From Mycobacteriales bacterium (lineage in GTDB: Bacteria; Actinomycetota; Actinomycetes; Mycobacteriales; SCTD01): a stretch of 64,000 nt of DNA. The stretch lies in contig JAUJOY010000001.1 in assembly GCA_030447385.1 (NCBI GenBank), positions 854,830 to 918,829 of the forward strand, written 5' to 3'. Below, one piece after another: positions 47,933 to 57,399 of this stretch. Positions within the stretch are counted from its first letter, which is position 1, and each line of letters opens with the position of its first letter. The notes beneath the pieces are model-generated. The model was not told the DNA's origin and did not search any database. It saw nothing but the letters and a program-made list of their open reading frames with translations. The position numbers and the translations under genes were made by a program.

Positions 47933-49158
47933 GCTCCGCGTCGCCGGCGGTGGTGGTCGACGCCGTCTCGAAGCGGTTCCGCGTCTACCACGAGCGCAAC
48001 CAGAGCCTCAAGGCCGCGGTGATGCGCGGTGGCCGGGCCCGCTACGAGGAGTTCTGGGCGCTGCGGGACGTGAGCCTGGAGGTGCCCGTCGGGACGACCT
48101 TCGGCCTCATCGGGCACAACGGGTCGGGCAAGAGCACCCTGCTCAAGTGCATGGCGCGGATCCTGCGGCCGGACTCCGGTCGCATCACCGTCACCGGCAG
48201 CATGTCGGCTCTGCTGGAGCTGGGGGCCGGGTTCCATCCGGAGCTGTCCGGCCGGGACAACGTCTACCTCAACGGGTCGATCCTCGGGCTGTCCCGCAGG
48301 GAGCTCGACGAGCGCTTCGACGACATCGTCGAGTTCGCCGGGCTCGGGCAGTTCATCGACACACCGGTGAAGAACTACTCCTCCGGGATGTACGTCCGGC
48401 TGGGCTTCTCGATCGCCATTCACGTCGAGCCCGACGTGCTGCTCGTCGACGAGGTGCTGGCTGTCGGGGACGAGGCCTTCCAGCAGCGGTGCACCGAGAA
48501 GTTCGCGGACCTGAAGTACGAGGGGAGGACCGTCGTGCTCGTCAGCCATGCCCTGGACAGCGTCCGGCAGCTGTGCGACCGCGCGGCCTGGCTGGAGCAC
48601 GGCCGGCTCAAGGATGTCGGGCCCCCGGGGGACCTTCTCGACGAGTACGTCGGTGGGCAGCGGGCGGAGCGCTCCACCGTCGAGACGGGCGGGAGCCGCT
48701 GGGGCCTCGGTGGCGCCCGCATCGACAAGGTCGAGCTGCTGCGGCCCGACGGCACGCCCACCACCGTGGCCCGCACCGGTGACAGCGTGCTGGTCCGGCT
48801 GCACTACACCTCGACGGCGCGCATCGAGCAGCCGGTGTTCGCCCTGGAGATCCACCACTCCTCGGGCGTGCAGGTCTCGGCGCCCAACACCTGGGAGGCG
48901 CGCAAGGTCCCCGACGTCCTGCCCCCCGCCGGGGTCGTCGAGCTCCGGGTGGACCGGCTGCTGCTGGTGCCGGGCGTCTACCACCTCAGCGCCTCGGTGG
49001 GCGACCCCTACGGCCGGCAGATCCAGGACTACCGCCACCACGCCCTGCGGTTCAGCGTGATGCACGGCAAGCCTCGGGAGAGCACCGGGCTGGTGTCCCT
49101 CGGCGGCGTGTGGACGCTGCGGGAGCCGGGTGCGCAGGAGGTCCGCGACACGGCCTGA
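47929..49158 (+). CDS. ABC polysaccharide exporter ATP-binding protein with Wzt-like C-terminal domain
   Basis: GLIGHNGSGKSTLLKCMARI, YSSGMYVRLGFSIAIHVEPDVLLVDEVLAVGDEAFQQRC; C-terminal beta-rich domain. Confidence 0.93.
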   Translation: MSSASPAVVVDAVSKRFRVYHERNQSLKAAVMRGGRARYEEFWALRDVSLEVPVGTTFGLIGHNGSGKSTLLKCMARILRPDSGRITVTGSMSALLELGAGFHPELSGRDNVYLNGSILGLSRRELDERFDDIVEFAGLGQFIDTPVKNYSSGMYVRLGFSIAIHVEPDVLLVDEVLAVGDEAFQQRCTEKFADLKYEGRTVVLVSHALDSVRQLCDRAAWLEHGRLKDVGPPGDLLDEYVGGQRAERSTVETGGSRWGLGGARIDKVELLRPDGTPTTVARTGDSVLVRLHYTSTARIEQPVFALEIHHSSGVQVSAPNTWEARKVPDVLPPAGVVELRVDRLLLVPGVYHLSASVGDPYGRQIQDYRHHALRFSVMHGKPRESTGLVSLGGVWTLREPGAQEVRDTA

Positions 49159-49197
49159 GCGGTTCTGCGCCTGGCCCGTCGCCGGGCTCGCGCGCGC

Positions 49198-51804
49198 TCA
49201 GCGGTGTCGGAGGCGGTCGGCCACGCTGCGCGCGAGGTCCAGTGCCTCGCGGGTACGGGGCCGGGCGCGGCGGGCCAGCGCCAGCGCCAGCGCTGCGCGG
49301 TCTCGTACGGGCGCGCTGCCAGGGCTGCTGGCCATCCAGGCGAAACCGAGCTCGACCTCCACCCGGTAGACCTCGCGCCCCCACTCGGGCGGGCACCGGA
49401 ACGACAGCCGGGGCCGCCGGCGGCGTCCGTGCAGCAGGTTGCCCGAGAGCATCTCGCCGTCGGAGTAGCCGAGCCGGGCATCGCCCTGCGGCCAGCCGAC
49501 GTCCACGACCTGGTCGGGCCGGCCGTGCACGCCGAACCGCAGACGCATCCAGTCGAGCCGGACGAGCCCGGGCCCCGGGGGGAACCCGATCGCCACCGCC
49601 CGCAGCGGTTGGGCATCGACCTGCTGCCGCAGGTAGTACAGCCCGCCGCTGTTGGCGCGCAGCACCGTCTGGCGCCGGGGGAGCAGGCCCACGCCGTAGT
49701 CGACGTAGAGGGTCGCGTACGTGTCCCGGCCGCTGGTGAAGACCTGCGCGGGCAGGTCGCCGGAAGCCACCGCCGAGGCGGCCCGCGCCAGCGAGGGGTT
49801 GTGCAGCGCCGCCAGGCCGAAAGGCCAGTAGAGGCGGCTCATCGGCAGGTCCAAGAGCTGGAGCGGCGAGAGGTACTCCAGGCGGTTCCCAGCCATCCCG
49901 TCGAGCAGCCGATCGCTCGCCTGTGAACCGGAGTTCTCGTCGTGCGACCAGGATCCGAAGACGGTCGCCTCCTGCGTCGTCGGCTCGGTGACAAAGCGCA
50001 GCAAGGTGGTGAGCAGCAGTGGCCGGGCCGCACCCGTCAGGCTCTGGTGCTCCGGGCCGACCACCCCCCGGTAGCGCGCCCACTCGTCCTGGAAGGCCAG
50101 GATCCCGCGTTGCACGGCCTGGCGCTCCGCGTGCTGGCGCGGGTCGGCGCCCTGTGCCGACGTCACCGGCCTGCCGTGCTCGTCGAAGCCGCGCAGGGAT
50201 CCGAGGTCGGGCATGCACAGCTGCTCGAGCACCTCCGGGCTGCGCACGATCCATGGCACGGCCGGCTCGGGCAGACCAAGGTCGCCCAGGAACCCCTCCG
50301 CCGCGACGCCGTCGAGGACGCGGGAGACCGCCGCGTCGTTGGTCAGCAGGTACAGCCCCCGGGTGCGCAACCGGCTGCCCTCGGCCCGCAGCGCGCGCTC
50401 CAGGGCCGCCTGGATGCTGGCCCCCCACCCGATGTCGACCAGCACCACCTCGCCGGCGTCCGCGCCGACCTGTCGTACGAGATGCTCGACCAGCCGCCGC
50501 CGCGCCTCGCCACAGTGGGCGGCGACTGCGGTACGCAGATCCGCGTCGCCGGACACCCGCCGCACGAAACGGGTCCGCAGCGCGGGGTCCTCGAGCCGGT
50601 CGCCGGCAAACGCGGCGAGTTCCGGCAGCTGCTGGATGCTCAGGCCGAGCCCTTCGCACGCCGCGGCAAGGGTCGGCGCCTGCCGGCGGTGCAGGAACAT
50701 CTCGATCTCGTCTGCCGCACCGGTCACGACCGCGGCCTGGGTGCAGACGTAGCGCGAGACCCAGAGCGTGCCGGCTTCGACCCCGACGGGACGGTGCCGC
50801 CGCGCCGACTGAAGCAGCGGCGCCAGGAATGCCCCTTCCCGCATGAGGCAGAAGACCCGGGCGGCCCCCGCCTCGGCGCCCCGATCGTGCACCCACTCGG
50901 CGAAGCCGGTGAACACCGGGCCCAGGACCGCGGCCCCGGTCACCCAGCACGTCCGCTCCCGGGTGCCGCCGGTGGAGCCGTCAGCGCGGCGAAGGGCCTT
51001 GGCGCGCAGCGCGGCAAGCCCGAAGTCGTGGCCCGGCAGGCCCAGGGAAGTCCGCCGCCGGCCGCCGGCCTGCGCCCGGACCATCCCCTCACGTTCGAGG
51101 ATCGCGGGAAGCGGCTCTGGCCGGGAGGGCAGGAGCGTGCCCTGGATGCCCACGTCCCCGGGCCGCGTGATGTCGGCGTCGAGGTCGTCCCCCAGGTGCA
51201 CCACCTGGGAAGCGGGGACACCGAGGTCGTCGAGCACCACCCGGTAGAGCCCTGATCCCTTGTGCCGGCGGCTCTCGGACGAGACGAACACGCCGTCGAG
51301 TCTCAGGCTGAGGAAGGGCTTCCGGTCGAGCAGCCACCGCACCTGCGTGGCCGAGAAGTAGGTGTTGGAGATCAGGACCACGCGCAGGTTGCGGGAGCGC
51401 TGCAGCGCTGTCGCCAGCTCCAGCACGGCCAGGTCGGGGAACGTGATGGACCGTTCGACCTGCAGCTCCAGTTCGGACAGCACGGCAGCGGGGGCACCCC
51501 CGACCACGTGGGGCGGCATCTCGTCGTAGATCTCCACGAGCGACACCTCCGGGGTGGAGCGCTCGCGGACCCCCCTGGCTCTGGCCCGTTCCTCGGCGGC
51601 AGCCCGCAGCAGGGCGAACGCCTCCGCCGACAGCTGCAGGTGGCCGGCCTCCCGCAAGCACCGGCCGACCAGCACGAAGGCGTCGGCCGGCTCGGGCACC
51701 ACACGCCACAGCAGCGTGTCGAAGACGTCCAGGGACAGGACCGTCACCTCCGCACGCTCGGCGAGCGCGCGGGCCCGGGCGACGAAGACGTCCGAGCTGC
51801 TCAC
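49198..51804 (-). CDS. Large HAD-superfamily protein (COG5610-like)
   Basis: VTVLSLDVFDTLLWRVVPEPADAF, VVLISNTYFSATQVRWLLD, VVHLGDDLDADI; about 600-aa C-terminal domain. Confidence 0.8.
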   Translation of the reverse strand: MSSSDVFVARARALAERAEVTVLSLDVFDTLLWRVVPEPADAFVLVGRCLREAGHLQLSAEAFALLRAAAEERARARGVRERSTPEVSLVEIYDEMPPHVVGGAPAAVLSELELQVERSITFPDLAVLELATALQRSRNLRVVLISNTYFSATQVRWLLDRKPFLSLRLDGVFVSSESRRHKGSGLYRVVLDDLGVPASQVVHLGDDLDADITRPGDVGIQGTLLPSRPEPLPAILEREGMVRAQAGGRRRTSLGLPGHDFGLAALRAKALRRADGSTGGTRERTCWVTGAAVLGPVFTGFAEWVHDRGAEAGAARVFCLMREGAFLAPLLQSARRHRPVGVEAGTLWVSRYVCTQAAVVTGAADEIEMFLHRRQAPTLAAACEGLGLSIQQLPELAAFAGDRLEDPALRTRFVRRVSGDADLRTAVAAHCGEARRRLVEHLVRQVGADAGEVVLVDIGWGASIQAALERALRAEGSRLRTRGLYLLTNDAAVSRVLDGVAAEGFLGDLGLPEPAVPWIVRSPEVLEQLCMPDLGSLRGFDEHGRPVTSAQGADPRQHAERQAVQRGILAFQDEWARYRGVVGPEHQSLTGAARPLLLTTLLRFVTEPTTQEATVFGSWSHDENSGSQASDRLLDGMAGNRLEYLSPLQLLDLPMSRLYWPFGLAALHNPSLARAASAVASGDLPAQVFTSGRDTYATLYVDYGVGLLPRRQTVLRANSGGLYYLRQQVDAQPLRAVAIGFPPGPGLVRLDWMRLRFGVHGRPDQVVDVGWPQGDARLGYSDGEMLSGNLLHGRRRRPRLSFRCPPEWGREVYRVEVELGFAWMASSPGSAPVRDRAALALALARRARPRTREALDLARSVADRLRHR

Positions 51805-51835
51805 CGGGGGGACGGTCTGGCTCGAGGCACCCTGT

Positions 51836-54499
51836 TCAGCCGCGCCGGGTCTTGCGGTAGGCCGAGCGCAGGGTCGCCTCGAGTGGCAGCCCGGTGCGGC
51901 TCTCCAGGCTGCGCACCGCCCGGGCCGGTCCGCGCAGGCGCTGAATGCCCGCCCGGTGGGCGAGCAGGGGACCGGGCGCGGGTGGCGACGTCGGCAGCGC
52001 CGCGTACGCGCACTGCACGTGCACGGTGTAGACGCTTCCGGGCAGGATGCTGGCGAGGTCGATCTCGAGGTTCGGGTCGTTCCCGTCGACGATCAGCACC
52101 TTCGGCCGCAGCCAGGAGCAGCGGGTGAGGCGAAGCCAGCCCAGCGTCTCGGGCGTGTCGAGCACGATGTCGACCGGCTCTGACGAACCCTGCACGGCGC
52201 ACCGGAAGGACACCCAGTCGAAGCGGAGGACCGCAGGTGCGTTGACCGGGTCGAGCCGGACCTTGCGGATGGGGGTGCCGGTCAGGCTCGTGGAGACGTA
52301 GGTAAGTCCGTAACGGTTCCGCCGGGGCTCCAGGGACACCTTGCCGCGCTCGCTGTAGCCCGCTCCGGCATCGACGAACACCTCGAAAGGTCCGGCTTCG
52401 ACGACGCTGCTCACGTCGTCGACGGACAGCCGCCCCATGGCCACTGCCTCAGCGGCGCGGGCCAGGTGCTCGTCCCGCAGCGCCGCCAGAGCGAACGGCC
52501 AGTAGAGCTCGCTCATCGGCACAGCGGCCAGTCCGGCCGGGTCCAGATGACGCACGGCACGGGTGATCGAACCGCCGACGATCGGTTCGGTCCCCTGCGA
52601 GCCGAAGTTCTCGTCGTGCACCCACGTGCCGAACATCCGGGCCTCGGACTCGGTCGGCGCGACGACGCAGCGGGTGAGGATGGCGCGCAGCAGCGGCGCG
52701 GACTCAGCCAGCAGAGGCAGCCGTCCGGGAAGAAGCGAGCGGTACCTGGCCCACTCCCGCTGGAAGGCGAAGTAGCCCTTCTGTGTCGCGTTCCGCTCGA
52801 CGCTCTGGACCAGCTCGGTGTCGGCGCCGGCTGGCGCGAGGACCGGCTCGAGATCGGAGGTGAGGTCGATCTGCGACCCGAAGTCCGGCATGCAGATCTG
52901 CTCGAGGATCTCCGGGCTGCGCATGATGGCCGTGGCCTCAGTGTGCGGATCTCCGTGGACGACGAGGAAGCCGTCGAGGTCGACGCCTGCCATGACCTTG
53001 TCCAGCGCACCGCCGTGGGTGACCAGGTAGAGCCCCAGCGTCTCGACCGGAACTCCTTCCGCGCGCAGCATCTGCTGCAGCATCGACTGGATCGAGCCGG
53101 CCCAGCCGAGGTCGACCAGGACCAGCCGATTGCCCTCCGGAACCAGGGACTGGACGTACCGGAGGATGCGCCCTCGCAGGGCGCGGCTGCTGGCCACGAT
53201 CTCCCCGCGGCGGGCGGGGTCCTCGGTGAGGGCGGTCAGCAGCTCGGATGCCAGCTGCGGGTCGTTCAAGCGCGCGTCGAGCCGGTTGGCGAAGCGGGGG
53301 AGGTCCTCCACGCGGACGCCGAGCGTCGTGGAGAACTCGCGCACGGTGGGCAGCCGGCGGCGGGTCAGCAGTGCGCGCAGCTCTGCCTGCGTAGCCTCGC
53401 GGATGCTCCCCCGCGCGCACAGCTGCCGCGACAGCCAGGCCTTCTCGGCCCGGACCGGCGGGTGGGGCAGGTAGTTGCCTGCGCCTTCGACGAGCTCGGC
53501 GAGGACGGCGCCCTCCCTCATGAGGCAGTGCACCGTGCTCACGCCTTCCTCGTGCGCCCGGCGCTGCACCCACTCGGCAAAGCCGGTCAGGATCGGGCCG
53601 ACGTGAGCAGCGCCGTACCGCCAGAACGGCTGCAGGGTCTCGGGCAGCGCGGTGGCCGCTGTCCGGTGCACGACCTTGGACCGCAGCGCGGTGAGCCCCG
53701 CATCAGTCTGTCCGGGCCCCGGGTAGCCGTGCGCCCTCTCCCGCGCGACCACCTCACCGACGCTGTACGGGCGCCGCTCGAAGTACACGGTGCGGATCCC
53801 GAGGCGTCGAGGTGTGTCCACATCGGCCACCTGGTTGTCACCGAGGTGGACGACCTCGTGACCCTCCACCCCCATCTGGTGAAGGACGATGTCGAACAGC
53901 CCGGTGCCCTTGCCGACACCGTGGGCACTGCTGGCGTAGACGGCGTCGAGCGGCGGGAGCGCTGCCGGGTCGAGCAGGTTCCGCAGCTGCTCGACCGTGA
54001 AGTAGGTGTCCGAGACGACGACAATCCGCTTGCCCACCTCCTTCGCCGCGACGAGCAGGTCGACGACGTCGAGGTCGGGCAGCAGGAGCGTCTTCTCCAC
54101 CTCCACCTCGACGGCCACCGCTTCGTCGATCGCGCTCTGCAGGCCGAGCACATGCGCCGGGATCTGCGCGTAGACCTGCCGCAGGTCGACCTCCTCGCCG
54201 CAGCCGGCTCGCCGCAGCACCTCCCTGGCCTGTGCCTCGGCGCGGGCGCGTACGTGGAAGAAGGTGTTCGGCGTGATGTGCCGGGCCAGCAGCCCGTGCT
54301 CCCGCAGACGCTCGCCGATGATCGGGAATGCGTGCATCGGCTCGTCGACGGTGCGCCACAGCAAGGTGTCGAAGACGTCCACCGACACGACCCGGACCGC
54401 CGGGTCGTCCAGAGCACGCAGCGCCTTCTCGAGGCGAGCGTCGGTGCTCACGCGCCCCGTTCCGCCGGGAATCGGGCCGGAAGCTGCTGGCGCGGACAC
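51836..54499 (-). CDS. Large HAD-superfamily protein (COG5610-like), paralog of the neighbour
   Basis: VRVVSVDVFDTLLWRTVDEPMHAF, IVVVSDTYFTVEQLRNLLD, VVHLGDNQVADVDTPRRLGIRTVYF; co-linear with 49198..51804. Confidence 0.8.
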   Translation of the reverse strand: MSAPAASGPIPGGTGRVSTDARLEKALRALDDPAVRVVSVDVFDTLLWRTVDEPMHAFPIIGERLREHGLLARHITPNTFFHVRARAEAQAREVLRRAGCGEEVDLRQVYAQIPAHVLGLQSAIDEAVAVEVEVEKTLLLPDLDVVDLLVAAKEVGKRIVVVSDTYFTVEQLRNLLDPAALPPLDAVYASSAHGVGKGTGLFDIVLHQMGVEGHEVVHLGDNQVADVDTPRRLGIRTVYFERRPYSVGEVVARERAHGYPGPGQTDAGLTALRSKVVHRTAATALPETLQPFWRYGAAHVGPILTGFAEWVQRRAHEEGVSTVHCLMREGAVLAELVEGAGNYLPHPPVRAEKAWLSRQLCARGSIREATQAELRALLTRRRLPTVREFSTTLGVRVEDLPRFANRLDARLNDPQLASELLTALTEDPARRGEIVASSRALRGRILRYVQSLVPEGNRLVLVDLGWAGSIQSMLQQMLRAEGVPVETLGLYLVTHGGALDKVMAGVDLDGFLVVHGDPHTEATAIMRSPEILEQICMPDFGSQIDLTSDLEPVLAPAGADTELVQSVERNATQKGYFAFQREWARYRSLLPGRLPLLAESAPLLRAILTRCVVAPTESEARMFGTWVHDENFGSQGTEPIVGGSITRAVRHLDPAGLAAVPMSELYWPFALAALRDEHLARAAEAVAMGRLSVDDVSSVVEAGPFEVFVDAGAGYSERGKVSLEPRRNRYGLTYVSTSLTGTPIRKVRLDPVNAPAVLRFDWVSFRCAVQGSSEPVDIVLDTPETLGWLRLTRCSWLRPKVLIVDGNDPNLEIDLASILPGSVYTVHVQCAYAALPTSPPAPGPLLAHRAGIQRLRGPARAVRSLESRTGLPLEATLRSAYRKTRRG

Positions 54500-54629
54500 G
54501 TCCGAACCTCCCAGGAACGACTGAGCGCGGCCTGCTCAGGCCGGAGCTCGCCCGCGGCACGGGTGACGGCACCGTAACATCGGCTTCCGCCCGATCCCGG
54601 GCGCGATGGGCGAGCCGAAGGAGCGCGCG

Positions 54630-55580
54630 ATGTCGATGCCGCTGCTGCTGCACTCGCTGACCGAGCACCGAGACGTCATCTTCGACTGTCTCGAGGCGGT
54701 CGGTGCGAACACGGCGGTCGAGGTCGGCTCGGAGTTCGGCGGCTTCACGACCGCTCTCGCGCAGTGGGCGCAGCACCGCGGTGGGCTGGCCGCCTCCGTC
54801 GAGCCGTTCCCGGCCGACGCGATCCGGGAGCTGGCCGCCGGCAGCGAGCACTTCCGCCTCGTCGAGGGGCGAAGCCCGCACGCGCTGCGCGAGCTCGAGC
54901 CGGCCGATGCCTACATCGTGGACGGCGACCACACCTACTGGACGGTGCTCGGCGAGCTGCGGACCATCGCCGAGCTGGCGGGCGAGGGCCGTCCACACCC
55001 TCTGGTCGTCCTGCACGACGTGGGGTGGCCGTGCGGTCGCCGCGACACGTACTACGCACCCGAGGCCCTGCCGGCGGAGCACGTCCACCCCCACTCCTGG
55101 GAGCGGGGGGTCGTGCCCTGGAGCGGCGGCGTCGTCGAGGGCGGCTTCCGGGGTGAGGGCCAGTTCGCGGTGGCACTCGAGGAAGGGGGGCCGTGCAACG
55201 GTGTCCTCACCGCGGTGGAGGACTACCTCGCGGATCGGCCGGACCTGGCCTACGCGCAGGTGCCGTCCGTCTTCGGCCTCGGCGTGGTCTATCCCGGAGC
55301 GGGCGAATCGGGTCGCCGGCTCGCTGCGGTGCTGGCCCCCTACGACAGGAACCCGCACCTGGACCGGCTGGAGCAGAACCGGCTGGAGCTCTGGCTGCGG
55401 GTCGTCGAGTTTCAGGACCAGCTTCGAGCGGCGGCCGCACGCGAACGGCAGGAGCACGAGGCGCGTACCGTCCGGTCGCGCGTGCTGGTCCAGTACGCCG
55501 ACCGGATTGCCTTCGCCGAGGCGGACAACGCCGCACTGCGACTCGAGCTGCAGCGCCGGTCGGTCCACGTCCGTACGTAG
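54630..55580 (+). CDS. Class I SAM-dependent methyltransferase-like protein
   Basis: NTAVEVGSEFGGFTTALAQWA, PADAYIVDGDHTYWTVLGEL, LVVLHDVGWPCGRRDTYY; AAGGAG before ATG 54630. Confidence 0.75.
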   Translation: MSMPLLLHSLTEHRDVIFDCLEAVGANTAVEVGSEFGGFTTALAQWAQHRGGLAASVEPFPADAIRELAAGSEHFRLVEGRSPHALRELEPADAYIVDGDHTYWTVLGELRTIAELAGEGRPHPLVVLHDVGWPCGRRDTYYAPEALPAEHVHPHSWERGVVPWSGGVVEGGFRGEGQFAVALEEGGPCNGVLTAVEDYLADRPDLAYAQVPSVFGLGVVYPGAGESGRRLAAVLAPYDRNPHLDRLEQNRLELWLRVVEFQDQLRAAAARERQEHEARTVRSRVLVQYADRIAFAEADNAALRLELQRRSVHVRT

Positions 55581-55601
55581 AGCCTGCCCCCGAGCGCGCG
55601 C

Positions 55602-57329
55602 TCAGTCCTGCGGGCGGTAGCGCAGCAGGACCGACGGCTCGAAGTACTTCGTGTCGTACGACAGCACGATCGGCTGCTCGACTTCTGGTCGCAGCGCGCG
55701 CAGCTGGGCTGCGAGGTCCCCGCACTGCCTCCCGAAGCTGCCGTACCCGTCGGCCCAGACCAGCCAGACGTTCTGACCGGGCCCGGCCAACTGGTCCAGG
55801 CTGCGGCTGAACGACTGCGGGTCCTCGGCGAAGATGCGGGCGGTGTAGTCGGTCCACTTCACCCGCCCGGGGGTGGAGCCCGACGGGAAGGTGACCTGGC
55901 GCAGGTCGGGCCGGAGCAACCGGTCCACGGGCGGCGCCAGCTGGTCCGGGCAGTACCCGACCACGTCGCCCGGTTGCGCCGCGCCGGATATCGCTGCCGC
56001 GATGGCCGGCGCGTGGGTGCGCTCGGAGGTGATGTTCGGGACGCTGCCGAGCACACCCAGCAGGACCAGTGCGGCGCTCAGCGCGAGCCGGAGCCATCTG
56101 GGAGATACCAGGCTCACGCCTGTCGCGACGAGCAGGAGGAACGGGACGAGCACGACAGCGAGGTAGCGGGACTCGAAGGACAGGGCCTTGAGCTTGCTGG
56201 CGGTGATCGCGAGGAGTAGGGTGCCGACCACCACTGCCGCCAGAGCGAGGCAGTGCCCTCGAGACGCCGCCTGCGGCGCCGGTCCGGGCCCGGTTGACGT
56301 GCTTCCCGGGCGCCGGCGTAGGAACGCCCAGCCGAGCAGGAGCAGGAACAGCAGGGCGAGGACGCGCCCGGCTGGGGCCGGCGGGAGGAGGTACCAGCGG
56401 GCCGAGTGGGTGTCCGCGAAGTAGTCGGGCAGGTCGAGCACGAACCGGTACGACGACGGGCTGCCCCACGGCGTCCCGGTGTGGCTGATCTGGAACAGGA
56501 ACACGCGCAGCCAGGGGAGCATCAGAACGCCGCCAGCGGCGATCGCGGCGATGCCCCACAGCGGCGCCGCGCGGCGACCCCGCGAAGGCAGTGCCGGTTC
56601 TTTGCCCGCCGGTTCGGTGCCCGCCGGCCCCGTGCCGGGCGAACGGCGCCGGACTGCGCGTTCCGCGCCGTAGGTCGCGAGGAGAACGGCAACGACGGTG
56701 GCCAGCAGGTAGAACGACCAGTAGTGGGTGAGCATCAACAGGCCGCTGACCAGGCCGAGCAGCACGAGGCGCACGGGCGTCACCCGGTCCAGCACCGCCA
56801 TCAGGGCCAGGTAGCCCACGGCGGTGAGCAGGATGAGCAGCGCGTACATCCGGGCCTGCGTGGCGTAGGTCACCGCAAACGGGGAGGTGGCCAGCAGCGC
56901 CGCCGCGGTCCAGGCGGCCCGGCTGCCGCTGAGCCGATGGGCAGCCAGCCAGATCACCGGCACAGCCGCGAGCACCACCAGCCCTGACAGCGAGCGCGCC
57001 GCGAGGTTGCCGGTCCCGAAGGCCGCCATCCAGAAGTGCAGGAGCACGTAGTGCAGGGGCGCCGAGTTGTCCTGCGCGAGGGCCTCGGGCATGTCGGTCA
57101 GTGGCAACCGGGCGATGTTGACGCTGAGCGCCTCGTCGAGCCAGAGCTCCACGCGCACGGTGAAGAACAGCACCAGGGCCACTGCCGCGATCCCAGCCGC
57201 ACCGAGGAGCGCGGGCAGCCGGACGGGCCCGAGCCTCCTGCTCCTCGTCAGAAGCTGGCCGGGCGGGAACGCCGGGCTCGCGGTCCGCATGCCGGAGGGG
57301 CTCTCAAGCGTGCTCGACACCCGCGACAC
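55602..57329 (-). CDS. GT-C/ArnT-like (GT39) membrane glycosyltransferase
   Basis: ELWLDEALSVNIARLPLTDMPEALAQDNSAPLHYVLLHFWMAAFGTGNLAARSLS; multiple hydrophobic helices. Confidence 0.82.
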   Translation of the reverse strand: MSRVSSTLESPSGMRTASPAFPPGQLLTRSRRLGPVRLPALLGAAGIAAVALVLFFTVRVELWLDEALSVNIARLPLTDMPEALAQDNSAPLHYVLLHFWMAAFGTGNLAARSLSGLVVLAAVPVIWLAAHRLSGSRAAWTAAALLATSPFAVTYATQARMYALLILLTAVGYLALMAVLDRVTPVRLVLLGLVSGLLMLTHYWSFYLLATVVAVLLATYGAERAVRRRSPGTGPAGTEPAGKEPALPSRGRRAAPLWGIAAIAAGGVLMLPWLRVFLFQISHTGTPWGSPSSYRFVLDLPDYFADTHSARWYLLPPAPAGRVLALLFLLLLGWAFLRRRPGSTSTGPGPAPQAASRGHCLALAAVVVGTLLLAITASKLKALSFESRYLAVVLVPFLLLVATGVSLVSPRWLRLALSAALVLLGVLGSVPNITSERTHAPAIAAAISGAAQPGDVVGYCPDQLAPPVDRLLRPDLRQVTFPSGSTPGRVKWTDYTARIFAEDPQSFSRSLDQLAGPGQNVWLVWADGYGSFGRQCGDLAAQLRALRPEVEQPIVLSYDTKYFEPSVLLRYRPQD

Positions 57330-57399
57330 GCTACGGCACCGCCCGGCCGTTGCGCCCCTCGGGCGCCTGCCCGCGCCGCGGCGTCGCCCAGGTTCGGCG

